In this document: positions 22,876 to 33,900 of the stretch, one piece after another
Layout: the number at the start of each line of letters is the position of its first letter
How positions within the stretch are numbered: position 1 is the stretch's first letter
NCBI RefSeq assembly: GCF_033118175.1
Contig: NC_083696.1
Location: 40,905,001-40,969,000 of the forward strand
Source: Dama dama
Lineage: Eukaryota; Chordata; Mammalia; Artiodactyla; Cervidae
Direction: 5' to 3'
DNA: 64,000 bases
Notes under the pieces: model-generated
Databases searched by the model: none
Seen by the model: the letters and a program-made list of their open reading frames with translations, nothing else
What the model was told of the DNA's origin: nothing
Translations under genes and position numbers: made by a program

Positions 22876-23570
22876 GCCTGGCCTGGGGAAGACTCTGGAA
22901 CACAAGCCAGCCTCCCTCGTCTGCCCTTTACAAAAGCTCGGGCATCAGCCAGCAAAGGGCCCCTCCCTGGGAGAAGTATGGGGACAGCGGTGTCCCCCGC
23001 CCGCCCCAGCCCCCGGGAAATCGTGACACCAGGAGCCCTAGCAGGCTGCCATCTCCCCACCCCAGCGCAGTGGAGACTGGCAGCCAGGTAAGCAGTGCAG
23101 ACTGTCTGTTCCTCAAGAACCGTCCAAAGTGCCTCCTGGCCTCGGGCCAGAGCCTGGACTGTCCGCTCCCTAGAGGTGTCAGCCTGGCTGCTCAGTTGGG
23201 ACCACATCTACCTCCAGAAGGGCTCCCCTGGGAGTCCCCCCACCGATGCTGCCTTTCCACCTGACTCCCCTTTTCTGGGGGAGGCTGTGACACTGCCCTG
23301 GAGTGTCTCCCAGTCCTCGGCCTCAGCCCACTTCTAGCTTTTGGGTCACCTGCAGGGGAGGCTCCTAGTCTCAGCTTCCGTAGAAGCTGGGACTCAAACG
23401 TGTGTAAATATCCTGCCACACTAAACGTCACCGACCGAGTCACGGGCCTCAGAGCAAGAATAGTGGGTTTATGTCTCACCTAGTTATTTGGAATTTTATT
23501 TTTCCAAGTAAAATTTTCAATGAAATGTCTGTATATTATTGTGCTGTAACTATAAAGAGGGGAAGGGCCA
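22876..23570 (+). other. BIN3: BIN3 3' untranslated region (end inferred)
   Basis: Sequence after the BIN3 stop to the last AT-rich stretch before the minisatellite. The AT-rich block at about 23487-23560 contains the variant poly(A) hexamer TATAAA (23551-23556) and an AATGAA-like motif. No canonical AATAAA is seen on this strand before the 89-bp repeats, so the transcript end is a guess and could run into the repeat array. Confidence 0.55.
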
Positions 23571-23575
23571 GCCCA

Positions 23576-24021
23576 GGTCTCTCTCTGGGTTAGGCTGCCC
23601 CCTGCTGAGTTAGGGGGGTGGGCAGGGCGGGGTTGCCCCAACCACCTGTAGCACCCCCTCTCCTGGTCTCTCTCTGGGTTAGGCTGCCCCCTGCTGAGTT
23701 AGAGGGGTGGGCAGGGCGGGGTTGCCCCATCCACCTGTAGCACCCCCTTCTCCTGGTCTCTCTCTGGGTTAGGCTGCCCCCTGCTGAGTTAGAGGGGTGG
23801 GCAGGGCGGGGTTGCCCCATCCACCTGTAGCACCCCCTCTCCTGGTCTCTCTCTGGGTTAGGCTGCCCCCTGCTGAGTTAGAGGGGTGGGCAGGGCGGGG
23901 TTGCCCCATCCACCTGTAGCACCCCCTCTCCTGGTCTCTCTCTGGGTTAGGCTGCCCCCTGCTGAGTTAGAGGGGTGGGCAGGGCGGGGTTGCCCCATCC
24001 ACCTGTAGCACCCCCTCTCCT
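23576..24021. repeat. Minisatellite, five tandem copies of an 89-bp unit
   Basis: Copies begin at 23576, 23665, 23755, 23844 and 23933. Spacing is 89, 90, 89 and 89 bp, with one extra T in copy 2. Copies 2-5 are almost identical; copy 1 differs by a few bases (GGGGGG instead of GAGGGG, CCCCAACC instead of CCCCATCC). Units abut with no spacers, so it is not a CRISPR array. It lies between the 3' ends of BIN3 and CCAR2. The long minus-strand reading frame across it is a by-product of a GC-rich tandem repeat. Confidence 0.95.
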
Positions 24022-24190
24022 GACCAGCAGGCCATGGACCCCAGAGCTGCCCCCCACCAAGCACCCTCAGGAGGAGACACCTCCACCGGCAGAGGCTGGG
24101 TTCAGGGTGGGGAGGAGGGTGCAGAATCAGACCTGGACAAGGAGGCAAGGGGAGAGCTGTGGAGCACGCTGCGTTTGTTTTTGACTTTGG

Positions 24191-24196
24191 TTTATT
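24191..24196 (-). terminator. CCAR2: CCAR2 poly(A) signal
   Basis: TTTATT on the + strand reads AATAAA on the CCAR2 strand, about 750 bases after its stop codon. Cleavage is expected near 24170. The 3' UTR would be about 24170-24944 and includes a T-rich tract (A-run on the + strand at about 24214-24230). Location and strand fit; use is inferred. Confidence 0.6.
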
Positions 24197-24944
24197 TAAA
24201 AAACAAAAAGCCAAAAAAAAAAAAAAAGAAAGAAAACCAAGTTTATATACAAAGTCAAACTGAAACCACGGATTAATGGAAAGAGGCAAGACTTGTGGGG
24301 AAGGGGAAAGGCTGGGCCAGAGCCAATACCACATTCTGAACACGGAGCCGGGGACGGGTGCCGGGTTCTTCTGGCACGTCTGGGGCAGCTGAACAGTGTC
24401 ACTGGCAGACGTGGCCCCACGCCAGACGCTCGCTAGCACTGACTCTGTCCCTGCGATGGCCAGGGAGCCCCCTCCCCAAAAACCTGCTCCTGGAACCTGC
24501 AGGATTCGTGCCATCTGTAAGGGCTCTTACCCCCAACCAGATTCCACATCTGCTGCTTTAGTTCATTGGCATCAGACCTTATGAAAGACTTGAAAAGTCT
24601 TTTCCTGCCCTGTCTTATTCTAAACTGGAAGAGGACAGGAGAAAGTCAGCACAAGACGAAAGGGCCCCAGGAGGAATCCCAAGGTAGAGGGCAAAATGAC
24701 ATTCGAGGGGTGCACAAGATGTTGGATTTAGTTGCGCGCGGAACCGGCTTCCTCACTCATCCGACCCACGTGGCACAGACAGACCCCGCCCTGACGGCCT
24801 GAGCGCCTCGACAGAGGCCGAGTGCCGCCGGGGCAGCCACCCCTGCCTCCAGCCCCCAGGTCCTGCTCTGGCTGCTTGCTGGGCTCTAACTTCAGCAGGC
24901 TCCATCGCTGACCTCACAGGACGGCGGCTCCTGCACCAGGCCCC

Positions 24945-27900
24945 TCAGTTGCTTGGTGCTGGCTCCTCCTTCTCTACCCAGCTGTCAGCCTGTTTGAAAC
25001 AGACACACGAGAATCAGGGCTCAGAGGGGCAAGAGCTGAGATCCGAGATCCCATCCGAGAACTACTAACTACTTCCTCCTGGGAGACTCCCGGTCACAAG
25101 CTGCGGACTGATGGATTCCATAAGAAACTAGCAGATGGAGGCAAAGGCCAGTGAAGCTGGGCCGGCCGGCTGTGCTGACCCACCTGACCACGCCACGGCC
25201 GGCTCTGCAGGAGGCTCACCTTTTCAAGCATCCGCTGTGTGTCCAGCTGCAAGGTGGTCAGGCGCCTTCGGAACTCCTGAAGCAGCCGCTGAAGCTGGTT
25301 CTTCTGTCGCTCGGCTGTCCGGGCCATCTCCTCAGCCTCGGCCAGCCGGGCCCGCAGGTCCTGCATTTCCGTTGCCAGTGTCTTATTTGTCACTTCAGTG
25401 GCTGAGAAACGGTTATGGCTCTCCTCTGGTGGGGGCAGGCCGGAGAGACTGCTCAGCTAAGAGGGGAGCGGATGGCGGGTGGCCTGGAGTCTGGGGTGCG
25501 GGCCTCCCGCTTCATCTCCCCACGCCACAGGCCACTCACCCAGCTTAAGCTCCAGTGTGTGAATCTTGTTCTCCAGGTAGAGCCGCCCACTGTCCTGCTG
25601 CTCCGCGCGCTGCAGCAGGTTCCCCACGTTGATGAGGCTGCCGTTGTGGGACACCAGGCCCTTGTGCTCCACCGGGGCCGCACCCGGCTTCCCGCTCTTC
25701 CCGGGAGGAGGCAGCAGGTCCAGGTTCCCTAGAAGGGCCAGGAGAAGACTCAGGGATGGGAAGCGGGAGGAAGCAGCCCGCCCCCGCCCCCTGGGGCCAC
25801 AGGACCCAGTTCGCACCGAAGAGCAGGTCCTCGGGGAGTGCCCCGTCCGGGCCCTCCAGGCGGCTGTAGTGGAGGCTCCGGTACTGGCAGATGTTCTGGG
25901 ACACCGCCCTGCTGACCAGCTGCTTGGCCTGAAGGAAACACACCCACGATGCCCAGAGCCGAAGGTGCAAGCCCGTGATGGCGCCCGAGCACCTAGAAGC
26001 ACAACGTCCCAGGCCGCGCCTGCACACAGCGATGCCGGGAGCCTCACCTGCTCGGCGCTGAGCCGCAGCCCGAGGGTGAGCAGGATCCTCTCCAGGTCTC
26101 GCCGGTGCAAGTAGCCACACCAGTTGGCGTCAAAGTAGACGAAAGCAAGGAGACAGTCCACGGGGAGCACAACGGAGGGTTCCAGCTCCTTGGGCTGCGA
26201 GAGGAACAAGGGTGAACAGGATTTACAAATAGCTCTCCTAATGCTACATCACGCAGGATGAAGCCCTTTCAAAATAAGGCAGCTTGGCTGACACACTCAC
26301 ACCCAGACACACCTTCCAGCTGGAGATCTGACCCTTGGCCTGTGAGCAAAGATCTCTCTCTGGGGCACTTCTGCCCCAAGGCCTGCCACCCAGACAGGAA
26401 CCGTGTGTGCTCCTAGATCAGACAGCTCACTCAGAACCACACTGATGGAGACAATGAAGTATTCTCCTGGCTCCTGTGAGTGTGCTATCCCACGAGCCAA
26501 GAGCCAGCTCTCTCTCATCAGTGAGATGATGCCAGGCATCTAGGACTTTCCTGGTGATCAAGCAGATAAGCATCTACCTCGCAGCGTGGGGGGACACAGG
26601 TTCAGTCGCTGGTTGGGGAACTGAGATCCTACATGCCATGGAGTAACTAGAGCACCCACATGCCACAGCTGGAGAGCTAGCGTGCCACAGCAAAAGACAT
26701 CTGGGGCACCATGACCAAGACCCAATGAAGCCAAAATAAACAATTAAAAAAGAAATGCCAGAGACTGTTCAGTAAAAGCGTCCCCTTCCCAGGAGAGTCA
26801 GGGGCCTTGCCAGGGCCCCGGTCGCAGAGCCCCAAGCACAGAGCGGGTCTCACCATGTCCTGAAGGGTCGAGAACTCCATCTCTGACTGGTTTGAGGCAA
26901 CCGACCGGACCTCGGAGTCCTCCAGCTTCGCTCCTGCTACAAGAAGCCTGAGGTGAGCCTAGCGCAGGGCCCGTGCGGGTCCGGACTGGCCCCGCACAGA
27001 ACGAGGGCGGGAAGGCCGAAGTCAAGAAGCCGCTACCAGCCGGCACCACACATACCAAACTCCTCCTCCCCGTCGTCTCTCAGCAGCAGCAGCTCTGGGT
27101 CCAGGGCCATCTCACACAGGTCCTCGGACGCCTCGCCCCGGGGTTTCTCTTCATCTTCGCCCCCAGAAGACGGGGGTTTCGGCAAAAGCCCATCTTCCTT
27201 CTAGGAGAAGCAGACCCAGATGATAAGGAGAAGAGCTGCCCCTGGAATTTCCCACCGTAACAACGGTTAACGTTTCCACATCGGCCGTCTTCAGGCAATG
27301 GGATAGAGGCTTGCGTGCAGTGTCTCATTTAATGTACCCCATTACACGGGTCACAGGGCAGGGCAGGGCGAGTTCCAGACACCCGGGGTGCTCCTCAGGA
27401 GTCAAGCCCAGTCCCATAAGCAATCTGCCTGCTTGAATGTATTTAGGCAAGAAGCAGACCCATGGGCTTTAGAAACGGCTAAGAAAATGCAGTGCTGTAG
27501 TTAAACACAGGGTCATGAAGACACCTGTAGCCATCAAGGCACTGCCATGAACACCGATGTCCATGGCACCCTGGCAGCCACACTTCCCTTCATGGAGCTC
27601 CAGGCCCGCCTCCCTCCTCCCAGGCGCTTCACCGCCGAGCTGTGTGGCCACACGGGAGAGTTACATGCCCGTGCCAAGTCACACCGGGGTCAGGAGGCAC
27701 GCACAGTGAGAGTGGGGCAGAGACAGCAAAGCCGCAGCACGCTCTGCGCCCCAGCTCGGCGGCGCGTCAGGACCTGCAGCCCCGTGCCCGCACAGAGGGC
27801 GGAGATACTCACCGGCGGGGCGTCTGCCTCCACAGCTGTGCCCTCACTCTGTACCTCATCCTTGGGCTCCTTGGCCTCCTCCTTGACCGCTGCTTCTTCC

Positions 27901-30900
27901 TTGGCTGCCTCCTCCTTCTCAGGCTCAGGTGGGGCCATGACCTTTTCAGGAAGGCTCAGGAGCGTCTTATAAATCCTATAGCCAAAGTCCCTCTGCAGCA
28001 TCTCCAGAAACAGCTCAGCCAACACCGTGGCCTGGTGGCGGAGGTGGCGGGAGGCCATGAGCATCAGGACAGGGAGTGTTCCAACCCCATCACCCCCTAC
28101 CACCCCACAGTCGCCAGCTCCTACACCTGCCTCAAAAGAGATCCTTTCCTTTGGCCTCCGGTCCTCCACGATGCTTTGCAAGGACAGGTTTACACAGCGG
28201 GAGCGTGCCATGACAGCTGGTTCCAGAGGGGGTGGGGGCGCCTCTGGGAGGTCGGTGTCCACTTCCTGCTGCGCAGCGACCTCCGGATTCTCGGCACTCT
28301 GCTTAGAGGTGTCTGCTGCTTGCTCCGACCCATCAGCCGATTGCTCTGTAGGCTCTGTTTCCTGTGGCAGAGGTCAAGGTCTATGACCACCTGGGCCCCA
28401 GGGTTCAGGTACCTACCTCCCTCAATGGTTCGTAAGCCTTGGCCTCACCACTGGCACCTCCGGGGGCGGGGGAGCTGCCTCTGCAGCCTTCTGCTGGCAC
28501 AGGGCCTCCCACTCCTCCAAAGTGGGCATGACGGTCCAGATGTCCGGCAGGTACACCACCACGGTCTGCAACCGCCTCGGCGGTCCCGCCTGCAGGTACT
28601 GAAACTCAGCGAAGCGCCACCTGCTCACAGTGAAGGAACAGTGAAGTGCTGACCCGTGACATTCCAAGTGAGTGCTTCAGCTGCCAGTCAGCATTTAATG
28701 AACATGTACTGCGGGCCAAGCTCTAAAAGAGACAGCCCAAGTCCTCAAGAAATGGTCCATGGGAAGAGACAGATAACCCGACAGTTATTATCCGAGGTGC
28801 CGTGGCAATAAGGATCTCGGAATGTAGCTGGGGACCACACCTGACAAGCCTCGGGGGGGTCAAGTGGCTCTCAGCACACTTACACATCCCTAGCCATGCT
28901 CGGGACTACGGCAACCACCGGCAGGGCTGGAGCCAGGAGACGAGCGGGGACGAGGGACCTGACAGAAGCTGACCGGTCAGAAAGGCCAAGCAGAAGCCTG
29001 GCCTCTGGCCGGGTCTTAGCCACTCGGCGGTGCCTGCAGGCGAGCTCAGCAGCCACTCACCACTTGGTGCAGGCGCTCAAGTCGATGCCAGCCTGGGCCT
29101 GCGCGCAGCGCGTGGCCGTGCGGACAAGCACCTGTGGGTCGCCCTTGGGGTCGAGGCCATCCAGCGAAGGAGACCACTCGCCCCCCACCAGCACTGCCTC
29201 ATCATCCTTCCAGCCCAGCAAAAACTGCAGAGAGAGACCAGGGGTAAGACACGAGAAACCAATCACCTGGGCCTCCCACTGGGAAACCACCTGCCACCGC
29301 TGGGGAACAGAGTCCGCCACGCTGCACGTGGCGGGGGCTCTGTGCTCATGAACTTGAACCCCACGTGAATCTGGTAGGACCATCTCTGGGCCACGCTATG
29401 CTCCTGGCAGAACGACTGGCATCTCAACTCTGTTTCTTCGCGCTCACGAGCAGTATCTCAACCGACGGGGGCTGACGGCTGCCAGTGACTGCGTCTTGCC
29501 TCCTGGGCTCCAGCTCTTACTTTAATTTGCTTCAGAGGGTGTTCCGGGGTCTCCCGTGGCTCAGCCATGTCATCCACGAAGAGCATGCAACAACGATACA
29601 ATTCCTCCAGTCCCGGGGAGGAGAGCAGCAGTACCTGGTAGGGACGGCGTGAAGGAGACACTCGAGAGCTTCCTCAGCCCTCACCAAGGGGATCAGGTGG
29701 CAGGACCCCAGCCAACTCACCTTGGAACTGTAGGCGGGGTCACTGTCTGTGGGGGGGGTCTCTGCCCCAGCATCAGCAGCCGGCTCCTTCTCTGGAGACA
29801 CCTGGATGCGGCTTGGATGATGCAGAGAGAAGGGCTGGCTCACAGGGAAGGCCGACAGCCAGCTCAGATGCACAGCCAGGAAATTCGAGGGAACCAGGAG
29901 GGTGCGGTAGCGGCGCTGGAGTTCTAAGAAATCAAAGACGGGGCTGTGGGGAGAAAGCAGGGAGTTCCAGGTTGAGCAAAGATGAAGTGTTTTTTGTTTT
30001 TTTTTAATGGAACCATAAAAAAGACTTTAAAGAAAATGGAAGCAAATTCTTTTATAATATGAGAAAGAAGAGTTTTCTAAGGAAGACACCTCTGAAGAGA
30101 GAAAAATGGATCAGATTTGACCACTAAAATGCTACCACCTCTAGTTCCAAAACAAAGTCAACCTAGGGAAGGGAAAAAAGACATTTAAAATATATGACAG
30201 CAAAGAGTCTTTATCTTAAAGTTAATATAAAAGGAACACATAAATCACTAAAAAAAAAAAATCACTTTTAAGAGAAAACTGGAAAAACTGATAACAGATA
30301 CTTAGAAAAAGGAATGAGACCGAAGAGCTCAGTATCACTCATAATTAAAGAAATTCATCAGGGTATCACTTTTCACCTACTGGACTGCAGAGATCACGAA
30401 GCTGGCTAACACAGTGCTGGCAAAGGCTGGGGGTGCAAGTACCTCACAGTTCGTCTGAGAAGGTAAACTGCCACAGCCTCTGTGAGAAGCCTGGCCATAC
30501 CTTTAAGGTTCACAGACCTCTAAGCCAGCTACTCCATTTCTAGGAACTGAGCTCAATAAAATGCTTGCACCTGTCCACAGACAGGTCTAGAGAAGAACGT
30601 TTATCATTACAAGATTTTGAGTAACTGCAGATTAAAAATGGAGACCTGGTTCAATAAATTCTGGTCCATCCACTTAGCCGTGGGGTTGCTAAAAAGAATA
30701 AGATCAGTCTAACAAACATTAATGTGGAATAAATCCCAAGACAAGTGAAAAAGCAAAGTGCCGAACAGTAGGTACAACAGGCTTCCACTTGTGATTTTAA
30801 AAAGATAAACAGCTGTGTGTGTGGCTAATCGTGAGCAGTCGGTGTCCTGACCACTCGAGATGCACCCTCCCACAGTGTGGTGAGGGCACCAGGGTCTCCT

Positions 30901-33900
30901 GAGATCACCCTGGGAGGCGGGTGGGTCACCGCGGAGAGTACGAGGCGCGCCCTGGGCCTGGGGAGGAATCGGGGCAACCCTCCCTGCCTGCCTGCCACGA
31001 GGAGGAGATGCTAAGAGGCCGCCCGCACTTCCACTTGGATGGAAGTGGGTCTGCCCTGGGGGCTTCTAACACAGCAGCTGGAGCCCTGCATCTCCTCGGC
31101 TAGCTGGCATCCGGGATCACTCATCTACTCAGCTTCTACATGAGAGAAGTACGCTTGTGTGGGGGCAGCGACCTCGTACATGCTGTCACACTCAAGAAAT
31201 CATTCAGAGCTTCCCTGAGAAGCCAGTCCCAGGGTTCCCATGATCCATAGTTTCCACCTGATATAGAACTGGTATTGGGCACCTGGATTTTAATTGGGAC
31301 ACCATAATTATAGCCTGGCACAACAACTTCTGGTGATTAAATCATAAATCAGTAGTGCTATGCTGGTCTGAATTTGAGATTCTGAAATAAATCTGTCACA
31401 TTAAAAAACAAAAATGAAGCGAGCAAAAAGGTCACAAGAATACACATACACAATTACTTCCACACTATATCTCATTTACACAAGAAAAATGTTACCAGCT
31501 GCAAGTCTCACCCCCAGCACAGCCTCCCCACTCACCTGTCCACAGCATAGGGAGTGAGGTGGACCCGGTAAGGAGGGAGGTCATGCCGCGGTTTCTTAGC
31601 GCCCCAAGGCTCTCCACCAGCTCGCTGTTTGCGTTTCTTGGAGTCATAGTCATCACTGGAGGTTGATTCATCACCAGAAGGAAGAAACCACACTGTTAAA
31701 TACAGCTTCAGGACATGCTGGCCTAAAAAGAGCTGGAAACCATCTGAATCCTGAACTTTAAAGAAATGGATAAATAAGGCATACTAACAACCTTGTAAGA
31801 GACTGTTATTAAAGATATTAAAGTACACATTTAAATGCTTTAAATAACAGAAAACCATGTGAAACAAAAAGTACAGTATGGAACACTGTATAGACAATAG
31901 TGCCTCAAATGAGCAAAAACAGCTTTAAAAGACAGAAAGAAAAGAAAACGGTGGATGCCTCTGATAAAGCTGATAATTTTTTTATATTTTTACGAACGTT
32001 GTAAGTTACAGCTAACACGTAATTTTTTGCAATGAGAGAAAGAACTTCTCTTTTTTTAACAAAACATACATATATGGTACCATGCTATGGGTTCTATCAA
32101 GTTTAATTGAGAGAGACAGATCTGGTAACAAACCCTTGAAAAAAGGAAGTGAAAGTGTTAGTTGCTCAGTCATGTCTGACTCTCTTGCAACCCCATGGAC
32201 TGTAGCCCACCAGGCGCCTCTGTTCCATGGAATTTTCCAGGCAAGAATACTGGAGTTGGTAGCCATTCCCTTCTCTGGAGGATCTTCACAAGCCAGGAAT
32301 CAAACCTGGGTCTCCCACATTGCAGGCAGATTCTTTACCATCTGAGCCACCAGGGAAGCCCAACAAACCCTTAACCCTACACGTTTAAATCATGAAAATT
32401 CACTAATCATATAGCCATTAAGACAATTCTGAGCATTACTCTGCAATATGAAACACATGTTCAATAAGAATGTATCAAAAAATCTGAACTTAGATTAAAA
32501 TTATAAAAAATATGCTTATATATATAGATAAAGACTAGAAAAGAACACTGGGGAATAAAGTGACAGGAAGGAAATTTGCTTTTCTAAAGGTCTTTAAATA
32601 CAAGAATGGCTACCTTGGAGACCGGGGGATGGAGGGAGAACAGGACAAGGTTAGGTGTGACACGCAGCCCAGGGGTTATGGCCAGTGTTTCACAGACTTT
32701 GAGTGGAGTCTGAGCTACAGCAGCACACGGCCTCCACGGAGCGTGACCGCTGTGCCGTGCGCCGACACCGACGCGACTCTATGAGCTGCCTGGAAACGCT
32801 CCGCTTTAAAGGGGAGAGGGAATGGTGATTTCTGTAGTGTTTTAACTTTATGTGATATCATACACTACATTTTTGTAATAAATCACTTATTACAGTACCA
32901 CTATGTTATGGTGCAAGCAATAAAAACAGCAGAAAAGAAAAAAACCTTTAGACCATTATAAAATGCCAGACTGATAAGGGTGAAAAAAAACCCCGTCTCG
33001 AACAAGAGAAATAAAACCAACTGTCAGCTCTCTGTGCTGAGGTGCTGCTGAGCTGGTCCCATTTACGGACCAGGTCTCTTGCCCTTCCCTTCAGACCTGC
33101 CTGGGTTGCTTCCCCAGTCATTACTGGGGAAACCCTGATTCACTCACTCAGTTACACTCAATGCGGAGTTCTTTTCTCACACTTCTGCCTGGGTAATGTC
33201 TTTCAGTATCTCCCTCCAAAAGCTGCCTTCTAATCTTGCCCTTGTGGGAAAGCAGTGCTTCTGTGTCTCTAACAGAAGAACTGCTCCAAAGTCATCTTGA
33301 CAGCTCTCTTCAGCTCACCCGTGACTGAAGTGAACTCTTCAGTAAAGGCTGTCAACCTCAAGCTGAAGTGCACGTTCCACTGAATCCTGTCATCTTTATT
33401 GTCAATTGTCAGGAAGAGACTATAAAGCACGGACAGTGGAAGCCATCTTGGTAACTCCAGCAGGACACTGAGATGGTCTACCCAGCTGAGTATCCTTGTC
33501 TAAACCCCTCAGTAGTTCAGTATTAGCAATCCAAAGGAGACACTGGCTTCTGCCTCCCAAAACCTGAAGTTCAAAAAGAAAGCCTGGTTTCCAGTCAAAC
33601 ACTGAGATGGCTGACTCGGTTATAAACGGCTGTTCCCCCAGAGGGTGACCTCATTGCTACTGCCCCCTCCCCTACTCTGCAAACCCCTTCTACAGATACA
33701 TGGTAGCATCTCACTCCCAAAAGTCACGTCTTCTCTCTCTAGAGGCCGTGACACTGAAGCATTATGGCCAGAGTAACAGAACACAGAACTTGCACAGGGG
33801 TTGGCGTGTCCTGGACAATCAAATGCTACTGGCTTTACAGGAAGGCTGAATTTGAACCTAAAGCAAAAAGTCAATAGCAGCCATTGATCTCCACCCAGGC

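Noticed and set aside
23576..24021. Possible CRISPR array
   Set aside because: Units are directly abutting 89-mers without unique spacers, in a mammalian genome.
23590..24514. Minus-strand frames with repeated GQPRPAHPSNSAGG-type units
   Set aside because: They arise from the minisatellite. One repeat spacing of 90 keeps the frame by accident; most spacings of 89 break it.
28190..28652. Plus-strand frame of 336 codons (27642-28652)
   Set aside because: It is the mirror of the CCAR2 acidic exons 12-14; the minus strand matches the known protein.
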